Positions 9,133-23,291 of a DNA stretch of 64,000 bases are shown here, piece after piece. Within the stretch, counting starts at the first letter, position 1, and every line of letters begins with the position of its first letter. The stretch covers positions 1,736,001 to 1,800,000 of the forward strand of contig JAUKTV010000005.1 of the NCBI GenBank assembly GCA_030549205.1, written 5' to 3'. The translations under genes and the position numbers were made by a program. The notes below the pieces were generated by a model. The model saw only the letters and a program-made list of their open reading frames with translations, was not told the DNA's origin and did no database searches. The DNA is from Apiosordaria backusii (Eukaryota > Ascomycota > Sordariomycetes > Sordariales > Lasiosphaeriaceae).

Positions 9133-10229
9133 ATGTCTCTTTTTCAGCGTCCCGCGCGCATCGTTCGCCGCATTCAACTGAGCTTGGTGACGATGAGCAC
9201 CCCCTGCCAAGCCCCTGGTCGCCATGTCCACAGCTCCGCCCAAATCGCCACCACTGAGCTACTCACCAAGGTCAAAGGCCACAAATTCATCCGCAAGCAA
9301 CTTCTCGATGGCAATCAGCTCCAGAAACTTTCCCTTACTCTTGGGCGCCGCTCAGAGTCCTCGACCGAGGAGCCGCCAGACGGCACACCCCTCCCTTATG
9401 GCCACCACCTCATCTACTTCACCCCATCCCAGTTCGAGTCAGAGTTGGGTGCAGATGGCTCAGATACAACATTCAATTCACCAGCCCCGTTCACCCGAAG
9501 AATGTGGGCTGGCGGGCAGATGGAATGGAATCCAGACATTTCCCTGAAAATTGGTGAGAGAGTTGAGGAAACTACTGAGATCCTCGATGCCACGGCAAAG
9601 AAGAGCCGCGACGGGAGCGAGATGGTTCTAGTGGATGTTGAGAAACGCTTTGTTACCCCTCGAGGGCTAGCTCTCACAGACAGACGGTCAGTCAGGTTCA
9701 GCCATCCTGCTTTTCTGTTCAGTTTGCTAATACAAACAGATCTTGGATCTTCCGCCAACCTCTGAATGCACCTCCCCCGTCCCCATCCACCCCCATCAGC
9801 ACAATACCCACCACAAAATCCCACACTCAGGATGCCTTAAGTCCACAGAACGAATATCCCATACGTCACTTGGTTTGGTCACCTGTTGCCCTGTTTCGGT
9901 TCTCAGCTCTGACCTTCAATGCCCACATGATTCACTTCAATGAGACCTGGACGCGGCAGGTGGAGGGTCATCCAAATGTTGTTGTACATGGGCCGCTGAA
10001 TTTGATTAATATGATGGATTATTGGCGGGATGTTCACTCACTGGAAGGGGAAGTGAAGGCGAAGGGGATTAGTTACCGGGCTTTGTCTCCGTTGTATGCG
10101 GGGGAGGAGTACACTATTGGGACGGAAGCAGTTGAGGGAGGAAGTGGGGGAGAGGGGAGATATGGGCTGGTGGTGAAGAAGGGGGAGGTGGTGTGCATGA
10201 GAGGGGAGGTTGTTGGTGTCAAGGTGTGA
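9133..10229 (+). CDS. Mitochondrial MaoC/FAS1-like hydroxyacyl-thioester dehydratase (Htd2 type)
   Basis: Exons are 9133-9686 and 9740-10229 (347 aa), with a 53-nt GT-AG intron. The N-terminus (SLFQRPARIVRRIQLS) looks mitochondrial. The first half carries a block FTPSQFESELGADG then RRMWAGGQMEW. The second half carries the hot-dog catalytic block FSALTFNAHMIHFNETW followed by VEGHPNVVVHGPL. These match yeast Htd2, the 3-hydroxyacyl-thioester dehydratase of mitochondrial fatty acid synthesis, and also the related mesaconyl-C4-CoA hydratase family. The sequence alone does not separate those two roles. Its divergent partner is an acyl-CoA dehydrogenase, which would suit either an oxidation or a degradation route. 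The ATG at 9133 is the first in frame. Confidence 0.82.
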
Positions 10230-10487
10230 TTCCGCGGTTGTTGGTCAGTCAGACATACCGGCACCTAAACTGGATTTTCAATTGCAAGAATGGACCGACT
10301 GAAGGGAATGGTTGATGAATAACTTATATGTGCCCATTATTTCCTTTGTTACCCTACCCCATCGATATACCCCTAGCCCAATTTCTAACCCCAAACTCCC
10401 AAGCGCCTAGGTAGCCAAGTACTCTTCGTCTTGAACCCCCCCGTACCTATGTTTACACCATTATACAAATGACAACATCAAGTTTGC

Positions 10488-13400
10488 CTACACAACAAAC
10501 TTACCACTAGCTACCCTCTTCTGCCCCTGCGGCCCCAGTCCAGCCCTCCTCCTCGCCTGTTCGGCTTCGATCGTCCGCCAAAACTCCTTTGTATCCCTCA
10601 CCAACCTCGCCCGCTGGATCTCCTCCTCCATCTGCTGAATCTTTCTCACTCGCTTCTCGTTTAGCTTTCGGTAGTTTCTTGTCCTGGTACCAAACGAAGC
10701 TGGTTGAAGGAGGGCAATGCGAGTCATGACCCACTTGGTGGGGACCTTGATGCAGTAGAGGAGGAGGGCGAGGGAGAACTTGTCGAAGGCGAGGAGGAGG
10801 GAGAGGAAGATTACTATTATTGAGACGCCGACTAAAGGGGGTGTTAGCGGTGATACAGAAGGGGGAAAGAAAGGGGGGGAGGACTTACAAACATAATACA
10901 GTTCTTGGGCGAGGGTGCCGAGACCGATGCGGTAGTCTTGGATGTTCATGCCGAAGATGCTGGTGATGAAAGAGAGGGGGAGCTGGGGTTTGTTAGATCT
11001 GGTAATAAGGGGGGAAAGGGAAGGGGAAGGGGAAGGGGGGGCTTACGAAAATGATACTCAACACTGAGAAGAGCATGATGGACTTTCCCTGGTTGCCTTG
11101 CTCGATGCTATTGGCTACGGCTTCCCATGCTCCGACGATGCCGGCGTATTTGTTTTTTGTTTCGAGGAGTTCTTCTAGGCGTTTTTGGCAGTGCTCAGCT
11201 GCTTTGTACAAGCGGTCGATTTGGCGGTATTGATCTGCGAGGAACATTTCTGAGTCATCTGCGCAGGATAGAGTCCAGCTCACGACGGACTTAGTTTCTT
11301 CGGAGATGTCTTGGTCGTCACGGAGGGATTCCTGCATGCGTTTAACTTCCTTCAGGCCTGGAGTGTGGGGTTCGAAGCCGGCGCGGAGCGCGTAGTTGGG
11401 GACGAGAACCCGGGCAACGTTGACGTGGTATTGCTTGAGGACTTCTTGCTGGACGATCTTGATCTGGCGGATGATGCTGAGGTCGCTGAGGATGTTGTCT
11501 ACTTGGCGGAGGAGGCCGGCTTCGGGGTTGATGTTCATTACTGCTTTGTGGGCTTCGGCGATTTGGGTCTTGTCTGGGGAGCGGTAGGCTGCGAGGATTG
11601 TTTGGGCGAGCTGGGAAAGTTCCTGGCGCGCGGCGAGTTCTCGGGTTGTCTATATGGGTTGTCAGTCTTGGGTTTGAATGGAGAGGTGTTGGAAGTACTT
11701 ACTACGAAGTTGATTGAATCAGAAAAGATGTAGTTGAGCATAGGCTGCCGGTCTGCAAACTTGATATTTTCGTAGAACACCCGGCTGCAGACGTTGAAGA
11801 TCTTGAGGACAAGATCGTAAGAGCTGCTGACGCCATCACGCTCACTCTCGAGCTGGTTCCGGACCCGAGAATAGATTCCTGATGGGTCACTCGTGAAGTA
11901 GGAGCCCCAGCGTTGTGGGAAGCTTGTGATGACGGTGTCTTTTCAGAAATATTAGCACAAATTATAATACTGCTATGGCAGGGCACCCACTCTCGTCCAA
12001 AACAAAAACCCAAAGCTGATCCACCATCAACAACCTGGGAACAGTAGCTCGGGCACTCGTGCAGTCAGAGCACTGGCAATACTCGCTACATTGCTGGCGG
12101 GTCGGATCCTTGAGCCCAGCCGTGGCTCTGTACACGATCTGGTCCTTATCCAGGCGCTCGGTATCCCGCAAGAAGTTGGAGTACTCGTTCAAGGACTGGT
12201 GCAGTGTCCTTCGAGGGTGGAGTGGCGGGTTTGCATACAAGTACTTGCTCACGAGCTCGTCATCCTCGTAAGACATCATCAGCTTCGCGATCCTGGCGGC
12301 GCAGAACAAGATTCTTCCAACAACACCACGGCGGGTAGTCGCTCGCATTGTCATAGACCGGAAGTGATTGGTCGAAGAGACGATGGTCTCACGAGCAACG
12401 GACGAGAGGGATGTGTTGTTCACCTGGTGGACCTGAAGCTCTTGGTGAAAGGTGTCTTCAGCCCGGTCCTGATCTTGCATACCTGCGGCATGCTGGAGAA
12501 TGGCCGACCTGGTGGTCCTCTCGATGGATTTGGTTTGTCTTTCCCATCCCAGTGCCGTCTCCCAGTGAAGGTAAGGGGTCTATTAGCCTGGTTAGCACGT
12601 CTTCTACTTCGTTGAAGGTCAGGGTTGGCATACAAAGAGACACATTGCGTTTGGGTTGTTGTGGTGACCACTTTTGATGACCTCGCATCCAGGGTTTAGC
12701 TGGCGAGTGTGGGGTGGGCTGTTAGGATCAACACCCTCCCGGGAGTGGCCTCGCCAGCCGACCCGTCGAAGGATCTCATGTGTCTTGGAGCTGGTCTTTG
12801 GCTTTCCGAATAGGTCTTCTCTTGGCGGACGATCCTCATTGTAGTGACGGGCAATAGCTTCCTGGTTGTTGTCAGCCATGCACCGAAATTATCATCCATC
12901 TAAACAGACTTACCTCAACCCAGGCCATATTATTGGATGGAATATGAAACCATCTCAGCATCCCTTCTTCACAAGCTTCTTTGAGCAGACTCTTATCACC
13001 TTCCTTTGAGAGCAAATCGCCCAACGGGGTGGTTTGATTTGGGAAACTGCCGTCCAACTCCGGATGGGAATAAGGGACGCCATTCTTGAAGAAGACCGCA
13101 CCAGCCTGGAGACCTTTGTATGGGTGCTCTTTTGTGTCCTGAAATGTAGGGGATGGATTGGCTGAAAGCACCTCTGCGATATTGGGTGTTGATAGGGTCT
13201 TCCCGCCAAGACGAATTTCCGGAACATCAAGACGGCTGGTCCGGCTCAGGTTGGTTCGGCTGGCAATGTGAAAGCGGGAAAGAGTGGCGGCAAGTGGTGA
13301 TCGTTCCGTCTTCTTTGGTTGTGGTTTTGATCTCAAGTCAGACATGTGGTCGGCAAGCCTGGAGGTCCAGAACTCTCCATCGGGTCGGTCGTCAATCTCG

Positions 13401-13588
13401 GACCGAACATGCTCAACTCGGGACAACAAATGGCCCACCTGACTGCGGAGATGTTCCGGGGCATTCTGGACATATTTCTCTCTCTCTTCGTACTTGAGAC
13501 AACGGCTAAAGTGCAACAGATCGTCATGTGGAACGGGAAGACATCCGCCTGGCTTTACCACCCCCTTTGCTTGCTCTTGTACGCCCAT
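10488..13588 (-). CDS. CorA-like Mg2+ transporter family protein, seven exons
   Basis: Exons on the minus strand are 13588-12914, 12861-12634, 12579-11991, 11938-11703, 11649-11047, 10982-10889 and 10831-10488 (922 aa). All introns are GT-AG and 52-64 nt. The large cytoplasmic N-terminal region holds blocks typical of fungal CorA-like proteins: RWFHIPSNNMAWVE, LFGKPKTSSKTHEILRR, TPYLHWET, and MVDQLWVFVLDE followed by TVITSFPQRWG. The C-terminal part has a helix-rich segment, then transmembrane segment 1 (LFSVLSIIFLPLSFITSIF) running into the GMN signature near residue 788, then segment 2 (GVSIIVIFLSLLLAFDKF) and a basic tail of about 80 residues. The start is the ATG at 13588; an upstream in-frame GTG is not used. 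The substrate is inferred; many long fungal members are uncharacterised. It is tail to tail with the hydratase gene. Confidence 0.85.
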
Positions 13589-14427
13589 GACGGATGTCAC
13601 TCGTCAGATACTCTGTGTTGTTCGTGTCGTGCCGTGGTTGTGGCGTCCGCTGATGTCGTACTAATGCGGCTCTAGCGAACAATGATGAGCTCAACTTCAG
13701 CTTCGGATGGTTGAGATTCGGAAGCTTTGTGGAGGGCCGAACGGCCGTCTTAAGGTCAGGGACCATGGCCATCTAGGGAGTAAACGAGCGGGCGTCGCTG
13801 TGCCGCCAGTCGCATGTTGGACGTTGGAGCTTCAAGTCAGTCAGCAGTAAATCGTCAATTGCCCTATTTCCGGCATTCTCATCCTCTTCAACCCCATGTG
13901 GCTTTCAGGCTGTAATCATCGTTTTTGTTGCAGGTCTTGCAGTTGGATCTGTTAACCCCGGATTAAGTCGAAGGGTGCCGCCAACATTTTCGACTGGGAT
14001 TGTTGTTAATTGGTTGAAGGGTGGTTGTGCCGTGAAGCTGTGCCATCCAAACATGTTCTTGGCAGGCCCCTGAGTCGTTGGACCTGTTCCATGTATTTTT
14101 GGAGGGGCGCCGCGCTCACTCACGCGCCCCAACTCGTTGATCCAAATGCTTGGGAAACCGAAGCTTTTTTCAGAGACAAGTCGCGCTGTCAAAGCTTCTA
14201 GTTAACATCTAGAAGCACGGGTGGAGATGGCGAAATCCATCTAGCGTCCGGCACTGGCACGTGGGGCATTGGATGTCAAACCCCCTCTTACCTGCCAGGA
14301 AACGTCAGCATGTGGGGCCGGACATGATGGGCAAGAAGAGGGGGTTTCCTTCTGTCATCACGCAGTTGATTGATCGTTGGAGTTGGGACACTCGAGACCA
14401 ACCGCTCAGATATTTACACGCCTCATA
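13589..14427. other. Divergent intergenic region with candidate carbon-repressor sites
   Basis: 839 bp between the start codons of the CorA-like gene (minus) and the alpha-glucosidase gene (plus). No gene is supported here. Two GTGGGG words near the glucosidase start match the CreA/CRE-1 consensus SYGGRG. Confidence 0.5.
14261..14317 (+). promoter_or_regulatory. Two candidate CreA/CRE-1 sites upstream of the alpha-glucosidase
   Basis: GTGGGG occurs at 14261-14266 and 14312-14317, about 165 and 115 bp before the glucosidase ATG. Paired SYGGRG words are what glucose repression by CreA-type zinc-finger proteins requires. The motif is short, so chance occurrence is possible. Confidence 0.35.
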
Positions 14428-16579
<2,152 letters not shown>

Positions 16580-16695
16580 TCGGCAGGCGGTTTGTTACGA
16601 ATCGTTGGGAGGACTGAGAGAACATCACGCAATTCACTTTAGACAGAATCACCCCAATTCATCACCATCTCAAACCATTTGATTATCCTACACAG

Positions 16696-18161
16696 TTAGA
16701 GGTGAAGCCTGGTGAGGGCCACCTCCAACGCCTCCCGGTCGATATCAACGCGCACGCGAGCGAGCGTCTCCTCGACCTCCTCCCGGGTCAGTAGCTTTTG
16801 GGGAGGAGCAGACTATGTTTGTGTTAGCAGGTTTCAAGACAAAAAAGAACAAATCAGTGAACTTACGGTCTCTACCTCCATCGCATCACCATTTTCCTCC
16901 TCCTCATCCTCCTCCTCCGCACCAACAAAGATATCGACGACCTCGTCGTCTTGCTCCGCTCCTCCGCCCACACCCAAATCACCCAATCCACCCCGCGTCA
17001 CCCACTGGACCATGGCAAAGTCCCCCCAGTTCACCATGTCCACTTCGAAGAAGCGGTCAATGTTGCGCGCGAGGGCGCAGTGCTCCTCCACCGCAAACGG
17101 CTCCCGCGGCGCGTCAAACCAGCACCGCCGAGCAGCCCGCAAGATCATAAAGATCTTGAAGAACAGCTCGGACGGCAGCAGCCTCGCCCACGAACCAACT
17201 CCCATGCTCGTCCCACCGCCAGCCAACGCCACTGGCACCGTCCCAACACGCAACTTCAACTTATTCAGAAACACCATCGTATCGGCGTTTTGTTCAATCT
17301 CCCCTGACTCGATAATCTCCCGAGTTAACTCGGTTGCCGCTGCAAAAATTGACGCCAGGGCTTTGTCGACAATGGATTTGGTCAAGCTCAGCTTGACCAC
17401 AGAGACTTCGAGTGTGGAAGCCTATACAGCCAACATTTTATTAGCAAAAACGCTCCTTATACCTAACCCTATCCCTTGGACCTTCCAGGTTATCGGTTAG
17501 GGAGATAAAAACATACCCAGGAGTGCTTGATCGCTCGGGCCACCTTGTTGTCGACGCTGGTCCGGTCCAGCAGCAGATGTTTGTTGGCTGCAACCAAATC
17601 TCGTTAGCCATGTGATCGTGGCCACGTTTCAAAACCAATCAGGGCCGTGACTTTGGCTGTTGGTGTGAGGGAGGGGGAGGAATTGTTGAAGAGCAGGTGG
17701 ATGTCTGTGGCCCCTTTTATATTGATATCAGGTCACCTGACCTCTATACCATCCCAGGTGGCCGCACTTGCCCTTGTGATTGACAACTGACATGTCTGTG
17801 ACCTTTTTGATAGACAGGATGGCTACTTGTGACTGGTGATGTGTGGGGGAGGATGGGAATGGGGCCAGACAAGCAAGTTGCTTGGTGGTTGAACCCACTT
17901 TGGATGTGAAGGTTGTCAAAGATCCCGAGACCAGCCAAGTGAAGATGTTCAAGATCTTCGACCTGACTAAACGGCGAGGCAGAAACGATGATAGAACACA
18001 ATCAAACAAAACCAAAAACACTTACCATAAACCATCCCAGCTTTGGGAAGCAGGGCGCCAAGACGCTCTTGGGCAGGCGGGCGAGCGGCGGACGACCCGG
18101 CAGACCGACTGGTTTGGCCGCGCCGGTTGGCACGGCGGCGGCGCGAGGCGACGGAGGACAT
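16696..18161 (-). CDS. Uncharacterised four-exon gene
   Basis: Exons on the minus strand are 18161-18026, 17587-17517, 17421-16867 and 16812-16696 (292 aa); all introns are GT-AG. The first intron is 438 nt, long for this genome, and could hide another exon. The protein starts with a basic segment (SRRRRANRRGQTSRS), has a helix-rich middle with a conserved-looking stretch DRTSVDNKVARAIKHSW, an acidic run (EEEDEEEENGDAMEVET), and a short C-terminal helix (LTREEVEETLARVRVDIDREA). A basic start and acidic tail suggest a nuclear or chromatin-associated protein. I recognise no domain. It is tail to tail with the glucosidase gene, 116 bp apart. Confidence 0.65.
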
Positions 18162-18994
18162 GATGATTTTTTAAAAAAATAAATCGAGAGAGAGGCGCAA
18201 GCAAACGTGATGTTTGAAAAAAAAAATCGAAGACGGGAGCGCGAGCGAGCGTTGGTGTCTTTCGTTGCTTGGATAAAAAAAAGAAAAAGTATTCCAAGAC
18301 CTTCACAACACTTATATTATTTTCGCAGCCTTTCAATTGTTCTGGGTGTGATCTATTACTGCTGGCCAATGGGAGCAACTTGTTTACTTATCTCAGGAGG
18401 TCATTCATCAACACGGCCTTCATGTTTGGAGCATGACTCCCGCTGCATGGGCCAGGTTGGTATCCAAGCACTTCAGATAGAGGAACAAGCTCTGACCCCA
18501 TCATTCTCTCTCCAGAGCTGATATCACTCTTGATTGGGAAAGAGATTTTGAAGTCATGAAGCACTAGCAGATATGGTCGTACGCTGGATCCTTGGTACGA
18601 AGCTTTTCAGCCACCTGAAACGTGAAAGTAGCGGCAGAGAGCAGATGGCATTCCGTAGCAAGTGAACTCCAAGTAGAGCACATCATCGCAAAATCGCAAG
18701 ATTGCAAAGATTGCTAAGGGTGATAATTTGGAAGGCTCTGATCATCCGACATGAGCGGCCACAATGGAGGCACGATATGTCGATGGATTCTGAGTATAAA
18801 CTATATCCCATGTATCCCTTCTTATCTCAACCAGAGCGAAGACAAACAAAGCTTGAAGATGACACAATGGTAGACAGGTGGGAAGAGCAATGGCTTGTTA
18901 AAAGCAGCGGCATCATCATGGACGAGCCCTGGAGCAACCTCAGATCTTGCAACACCTACAGTGTCAGGCACCACCAAGTCGCGCCTTCCCCACT

Positions 18995-18995
<1 letters not shown>

Positions 18996-19026
<31 letters not shown>
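18996..19026. repeat. CCTGCT hexanucleotide microsatellite
   Basis: About five tandem copies of CCTGCT, not within a supported gene, just upstream of the tRNA-like element. Confidence 0.85.
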
Positions 19027-19073
19027 ACGGTATATATATTAGTTTCAACATACACAGTGTCAACAAAGAACCA

Positions 19074-19402
19074 GAGGGTTTGGCTTAGCGGTCAGGCTCC
19101 GAGGTTCACATTCTCATCGCTGCGCGTTGTTAGGCCAACTCCCAACACCGCGTGGTTGTGGGTTCGATTCAAGGTTGTTGCCAACCAATACCCCCTTCTG
19201 ACCGGGTTAGTACTGCTAACCCCCGTCGACCCCCTAGGCCCCTACCTAGGGGCGGGTGTTGGTGAAGCTTCAATCTTGCAATCATGTGGGATTATTGTAC
19301 GATCTGGGGGATATAGGGGACCTGGGTGATGCCAGGGACGATCCTAGGATGAGAATTTCTTTTTTGTCGTTTTTTCTTTCTTTCTTTCTTTTTCTTTTCC
19401 TG
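19074..19402 (+). repeat. tRNA-like, possible SINE or pol III transcribed element
   Basis: A sequence with tRNA-type internal promoter words: box A TGGCTTAGCGGT at 19081-19092 and box B GGTTCGATTCA at 19160-19170. The 79-bp spacing between boxes is too long for an ordinary tRNA, and no matching acceptor stem closes around them, so this is not a working tRNA gene. Two perfect adjacent hairpins follow: GGGTTAG/CTAACCC with a 5-nt loop (19204-19222) and CCCCTAGG/CCTAGGGG with a 6-nt loop (19231-19252). Further on is a 10-bp palindrome ATCCTAGGAT, and the element ends in a T-rich TTTC tract. That order fits a tRNA-derived SINE. Target-site duplications were not found. Confidence 0.45.
19371..19400. 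repeat. TTTC pyrimidine tract
   Basis: Tandem TTTC units following a T6 run. It may be the 3' tail and pol III terminator of the tRNA-like element on the plus strand. Confidence 0.7.
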
Positions 19403-22400
19403 TAACATTATATCAACACATTTATCATGGCTTGGCCGGCCTTACCTCTCAACACCACCATTGTTGACACCGGCTCATCATAAAAGCAAGGTGCCTATCA
19501 ATTTCCACCCCTTACGTCCTTCGCATTGTCAAGCTAAGTCAATGAGATCCTGATGTGCCGTTATTAGATCTTGGCCATGAGCTTTTGTCAGATAGGAAGA
19601 CCGCATCCCCAACACGCATTCAAGCTTTGTGCAGAGGGGTATCACAATGCAAGAACTCGGACAAGGAGCAACATCCGAGACCTTGTCATCGTCTATGTCG
19701 TCTTTCATTATGTTTCTTCTGCAATGAGCCTCATCCATCAATCCTAAAAGCCCACCACCTCCATCACCTAGCATCTAACCATGCCCGTGTACTGTACCCG
19801 CACACGATCCTGCCATCAATCCCTATCTCATGTCAGGCACACGTCCCCGTATTACCTACAAGACATCACTCCCAGCTAGTCTAAAGCAGATCCATGACCC
19901 GGATCGCAAGGACAAGCTAGACGGGCAAGTTTCAACAGGTGGCTTTGTGGGGAGAGGCATGAAGACTAGTCGCCGTCGTTTCAGCAAAACTCAAACCAAG
20001 GAAAAGAAGACCTCTCATGGCGCTTCTATTTACACCTGTGGATGACATGATCCTGGTGCCACTGCTAGTACTTCGATTACCGACCCCATCATTATAAACA
20101 GGCAGACTCCCGGTGTCTCCACCTGTGGCTCTTAGCAGCGACGGTTCTGCGGCGGTTGATCCCATTGTGATCAACCAAGAGGAAGCAAGCTTGACCATGA
20201 TTCTGAGGTTGTGTTTAGCCCTTTTGACTATTTTAGTCGAGAGCTCTGGAGAGATTTTGGGTACCTTAGGTAGAGTTTTACTTCTGTCACAGCTGCCAGA
20301 CCAGGTACCTCTCCTTCCGTCCCGACGCGTAAACCAACTACTCCCAGACAACGGGGCTGCTGTGAGTATCCCCTCTGGCATTTTGGGCCCGTCAATGAGA
20401 GTAGACAGCCTGTTGAGTTACCCGATTGATACTAATCTTGATGCGTGGTGGTTTTTGTGTGAGCGTATCGGCAACAACCCCCATCTTAATGGAGGCACTT
20501 ATCAATACCTGTAGACGGATTCATGCTCATCATGGCTTGCCTGCTGATGTGATAATGGTTGCACGCTCTACCGATATAACTGGAAAATCACCAACAAGAT
20601 CCATCCACACGCAAACACAGCAAGAAAACTCCTGACTCGGTAGACACCAATAGCTACGGTACCTAGCTGATATCTAAGGTAGGTATACTCTTAGCAGAAC
20701 ATTGCGTACCTCTGTAATGCTGTTGATCCTCTCTACTTCTTAAATCTTCCGTCCAATTGTTAGAAGCATTTCTTGTGTTCTCCCCTTCGGCTTCAATGTC
20801 CCGATAACACTGATAAACGTCGTTCAAACCGCGTATGTGTAGACAATTAATCCTGCACCAGTTTTTGCGAAATCATACCCCGAAATGCACCACGTCCCAC
20901 AACCTGCCTTCCAACAAACAACCTCAAAAAGCACGTGAAATCTCACCATCCCCCAACCACTGCCAACACCCGTTACACACAACCTCCCTCAAATTCCCTG
21001 CCCATCAACCCCCGGCTTACCTCTTCCAGTATCCAGCTCTCACCTACGTGTCACACCACACAAGACACACAATCAATGAGACAAGCGCGCATCCGAAAAC
21101 CTCTACATCAGAAAGAACGATCCAGCCCACTCATAACCCATCCTGTGAAAACACATCATTTTCATCCTTCTTCAGCAAATCTGCACAGCACACCTACATG
21201 ACAGCTACATATCAGCAAATCAATCCCTGTCCACAGAACCCCTCCTCACATCACGTCACCCAACCAGTGTCCACCGCCACCAAACCTCCCCTGAACCCGG
21301 CCAAAACCCTCCTTTCCTCCCACGTTACACATACTCTGATACCCACCCCCACCACTAGCTTACCTGAACCAAAAGAAATAGTGCCTATTGCTGACATCTT
21401 ATCCGCTTCAATCACATCCCTCTGTCATTTTCCATCTGCCGGATCTGACATCCAACACGCTCTGGTAGCTAGGGTATCACTCACCACGTTCCATACAGCA
21501 ATCACGCCCATCAGCACGGCTCGAAAGGACCACAAAAAAGTCAGAAGATGATGAGCATAGTAACTCCAACCACCAGAACCAACACCGAATGAAACCCCAG
21601 CCGTGTGAGGTCTACGACGTTGCATACGGCTCACAGATATATACACTCGCCGGGTTGCAGTCAATACAAGCCCGTGCAGGACGGACGGGCGGGGCGGCGC
21701 CTGCATCTTGCCCCCCCTCTCACCCTGCTCGGCACCGGCCGCACATCGAACTGGATCAGGAAAGCCTGCGTTGCAAAACCCGAAATGTTGGTGTGTGGGA
21801 GGTTATGCCGGGTTGGATTGGGCTGGACTCGGCTTCGATTTCTTCAACTGCCTAAAGTAAACCGTCCCGTCCTGTTCGAGGTCAAATATCCTTTGATTTT
21901 CTTTCTCGGTTCGTGCCGGTTCTTTCGTCGTTGATATTGAAGGTCGTGTGATCATTGCATTTGATATTTCTCCAGTGAAAGCGGTTTTGTTTCTTTGACA
22001 TTCGACGTGGTCCAGAACCGGCATTTACCTCGGGATCTCCTCAACGCGCCATGCTCACCCAGGGTTCATCTTCGGACGGCACAGCAGAAACGCGCTCGTA
22101 AACAAGAACGGGTGGGGGCGGGGCTGTTCGGGACATGGGTAGTGGTGTGAAAACGAGTGGGAGAGACATTCTGTTTGGTTGGCAAAAAGCTGAAAAGGAG
22201 GTTGACCGCTCTCTGATTTCCATGGCTCCTTCCTGTGCTGATTCGGTAGTGGGCCGGTCATCGTGGCCATCTACTGCCAGATGGAGAACACATCGATCAT
22301 CTGCTCTTATCAGCGATGACTAGATGACCCACATTCCCACACACGGAATTCGCCATGGGGTTCCTGTCTGGGATAGGTAACTGCAGACCTGCGGTGAGAG

Positions 22401-23291
22401 AGGAGCCAATCCTCCAAGGAAAAAGTAACACGATGGCTTTTGACGGTTGGAGGAGCCGAGCGCGCAACAAATAGGACCTGTACGACAGGGAATAGCGCTT
22501 GAGTTGAAGTCCAAAAGTGGGAGTCTAGTGATGTATCAGGCATGCACGGGGTCATGCACCAACCCCTGCTGCAGAATCTTGGTGTTTTCGTGCTTATTGA
22601 ATCGCCCGAAAAGAGCCAAGGTCATTCAGAACCAAAGGACTTTGACTCTTCATCGTAGCCAACGGCAGTCTCTAATGCGCCATGGCCTGCCGGAAAATTC
22701 TCTCGATCTGGACAAGTGCACCGCATCCGTTAGGTGTCAACAGCTTATGGATAAGACCAGGAGAGGTGACAGGTCATTTTACCTCCCGAGCTTTCCGGTC
22801 GGGCTCGAGGTGTTCGGTAGTTTTCGGTTCGTCTGGGCGTCTATTTGCTTCTTGGGGTGACACAAACCTTCCAGGTACTTGTGGGACATCAACTCCCCAC
22901 GTTTTCTTTGGCATGCTTACTCGCATTACATGTTCTTTGCCACGAACTCGGGTTTTGGGTACTGGAGGGGGAGTGTTGGATCTTATCTTGATTAGTGAGG
23001 CTCTCCGCAGCTCCCTTTGGTAAGATTCGTTGACCTGTCATACCTGCTCGCTGCTCTGCTGACGCCCAACGTTCCGAGGTGTTCTCTCGTGTGGATCTGC
23101 CCAGGATATTAGTGTGCTAGGTCTGCTGCCGTGATCTGGGAAGTAGTCTGTCGAATTCGTGCTCCTTTCTTGGTTGAAACCACAAGTCTCGGAATAGAGG
23201 GCACTGAGGGCCATGAGGGTGATTGAACATCGATATATTCTGTCTTTTCCAGCCGAAAATCCAGATCAATTTGATTTGCTGCCACCGCCAG

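Larger units (their letters stand above)
18162..23291. other. Gene-poor 5.1-kb interval
   Basis: No open frame here shows domain motifs or coherent splicing. The longest plus frame (about 20835-21551) encodes only a Pro/Thr/His-rich product in C-rich DNA and is probably not a gene. The interval holds a TGCTCC microsatellite, a tRNA-like structured element and a pyrimidine tract. Confidence 0.5.

Noticed and set aside
19074..19175. Functional tRNA gene
   Set aside because: Box A and box B words are present but too far apart and no acceptor stem pairs; better described as a tRNA-like element.
20835..21551. 238-codon plus-strand frame
   Set aside because: Pro/Thr/Ser/His composition follows from C- and A-rich DNA; no domain, and no support from neighbouring exons.
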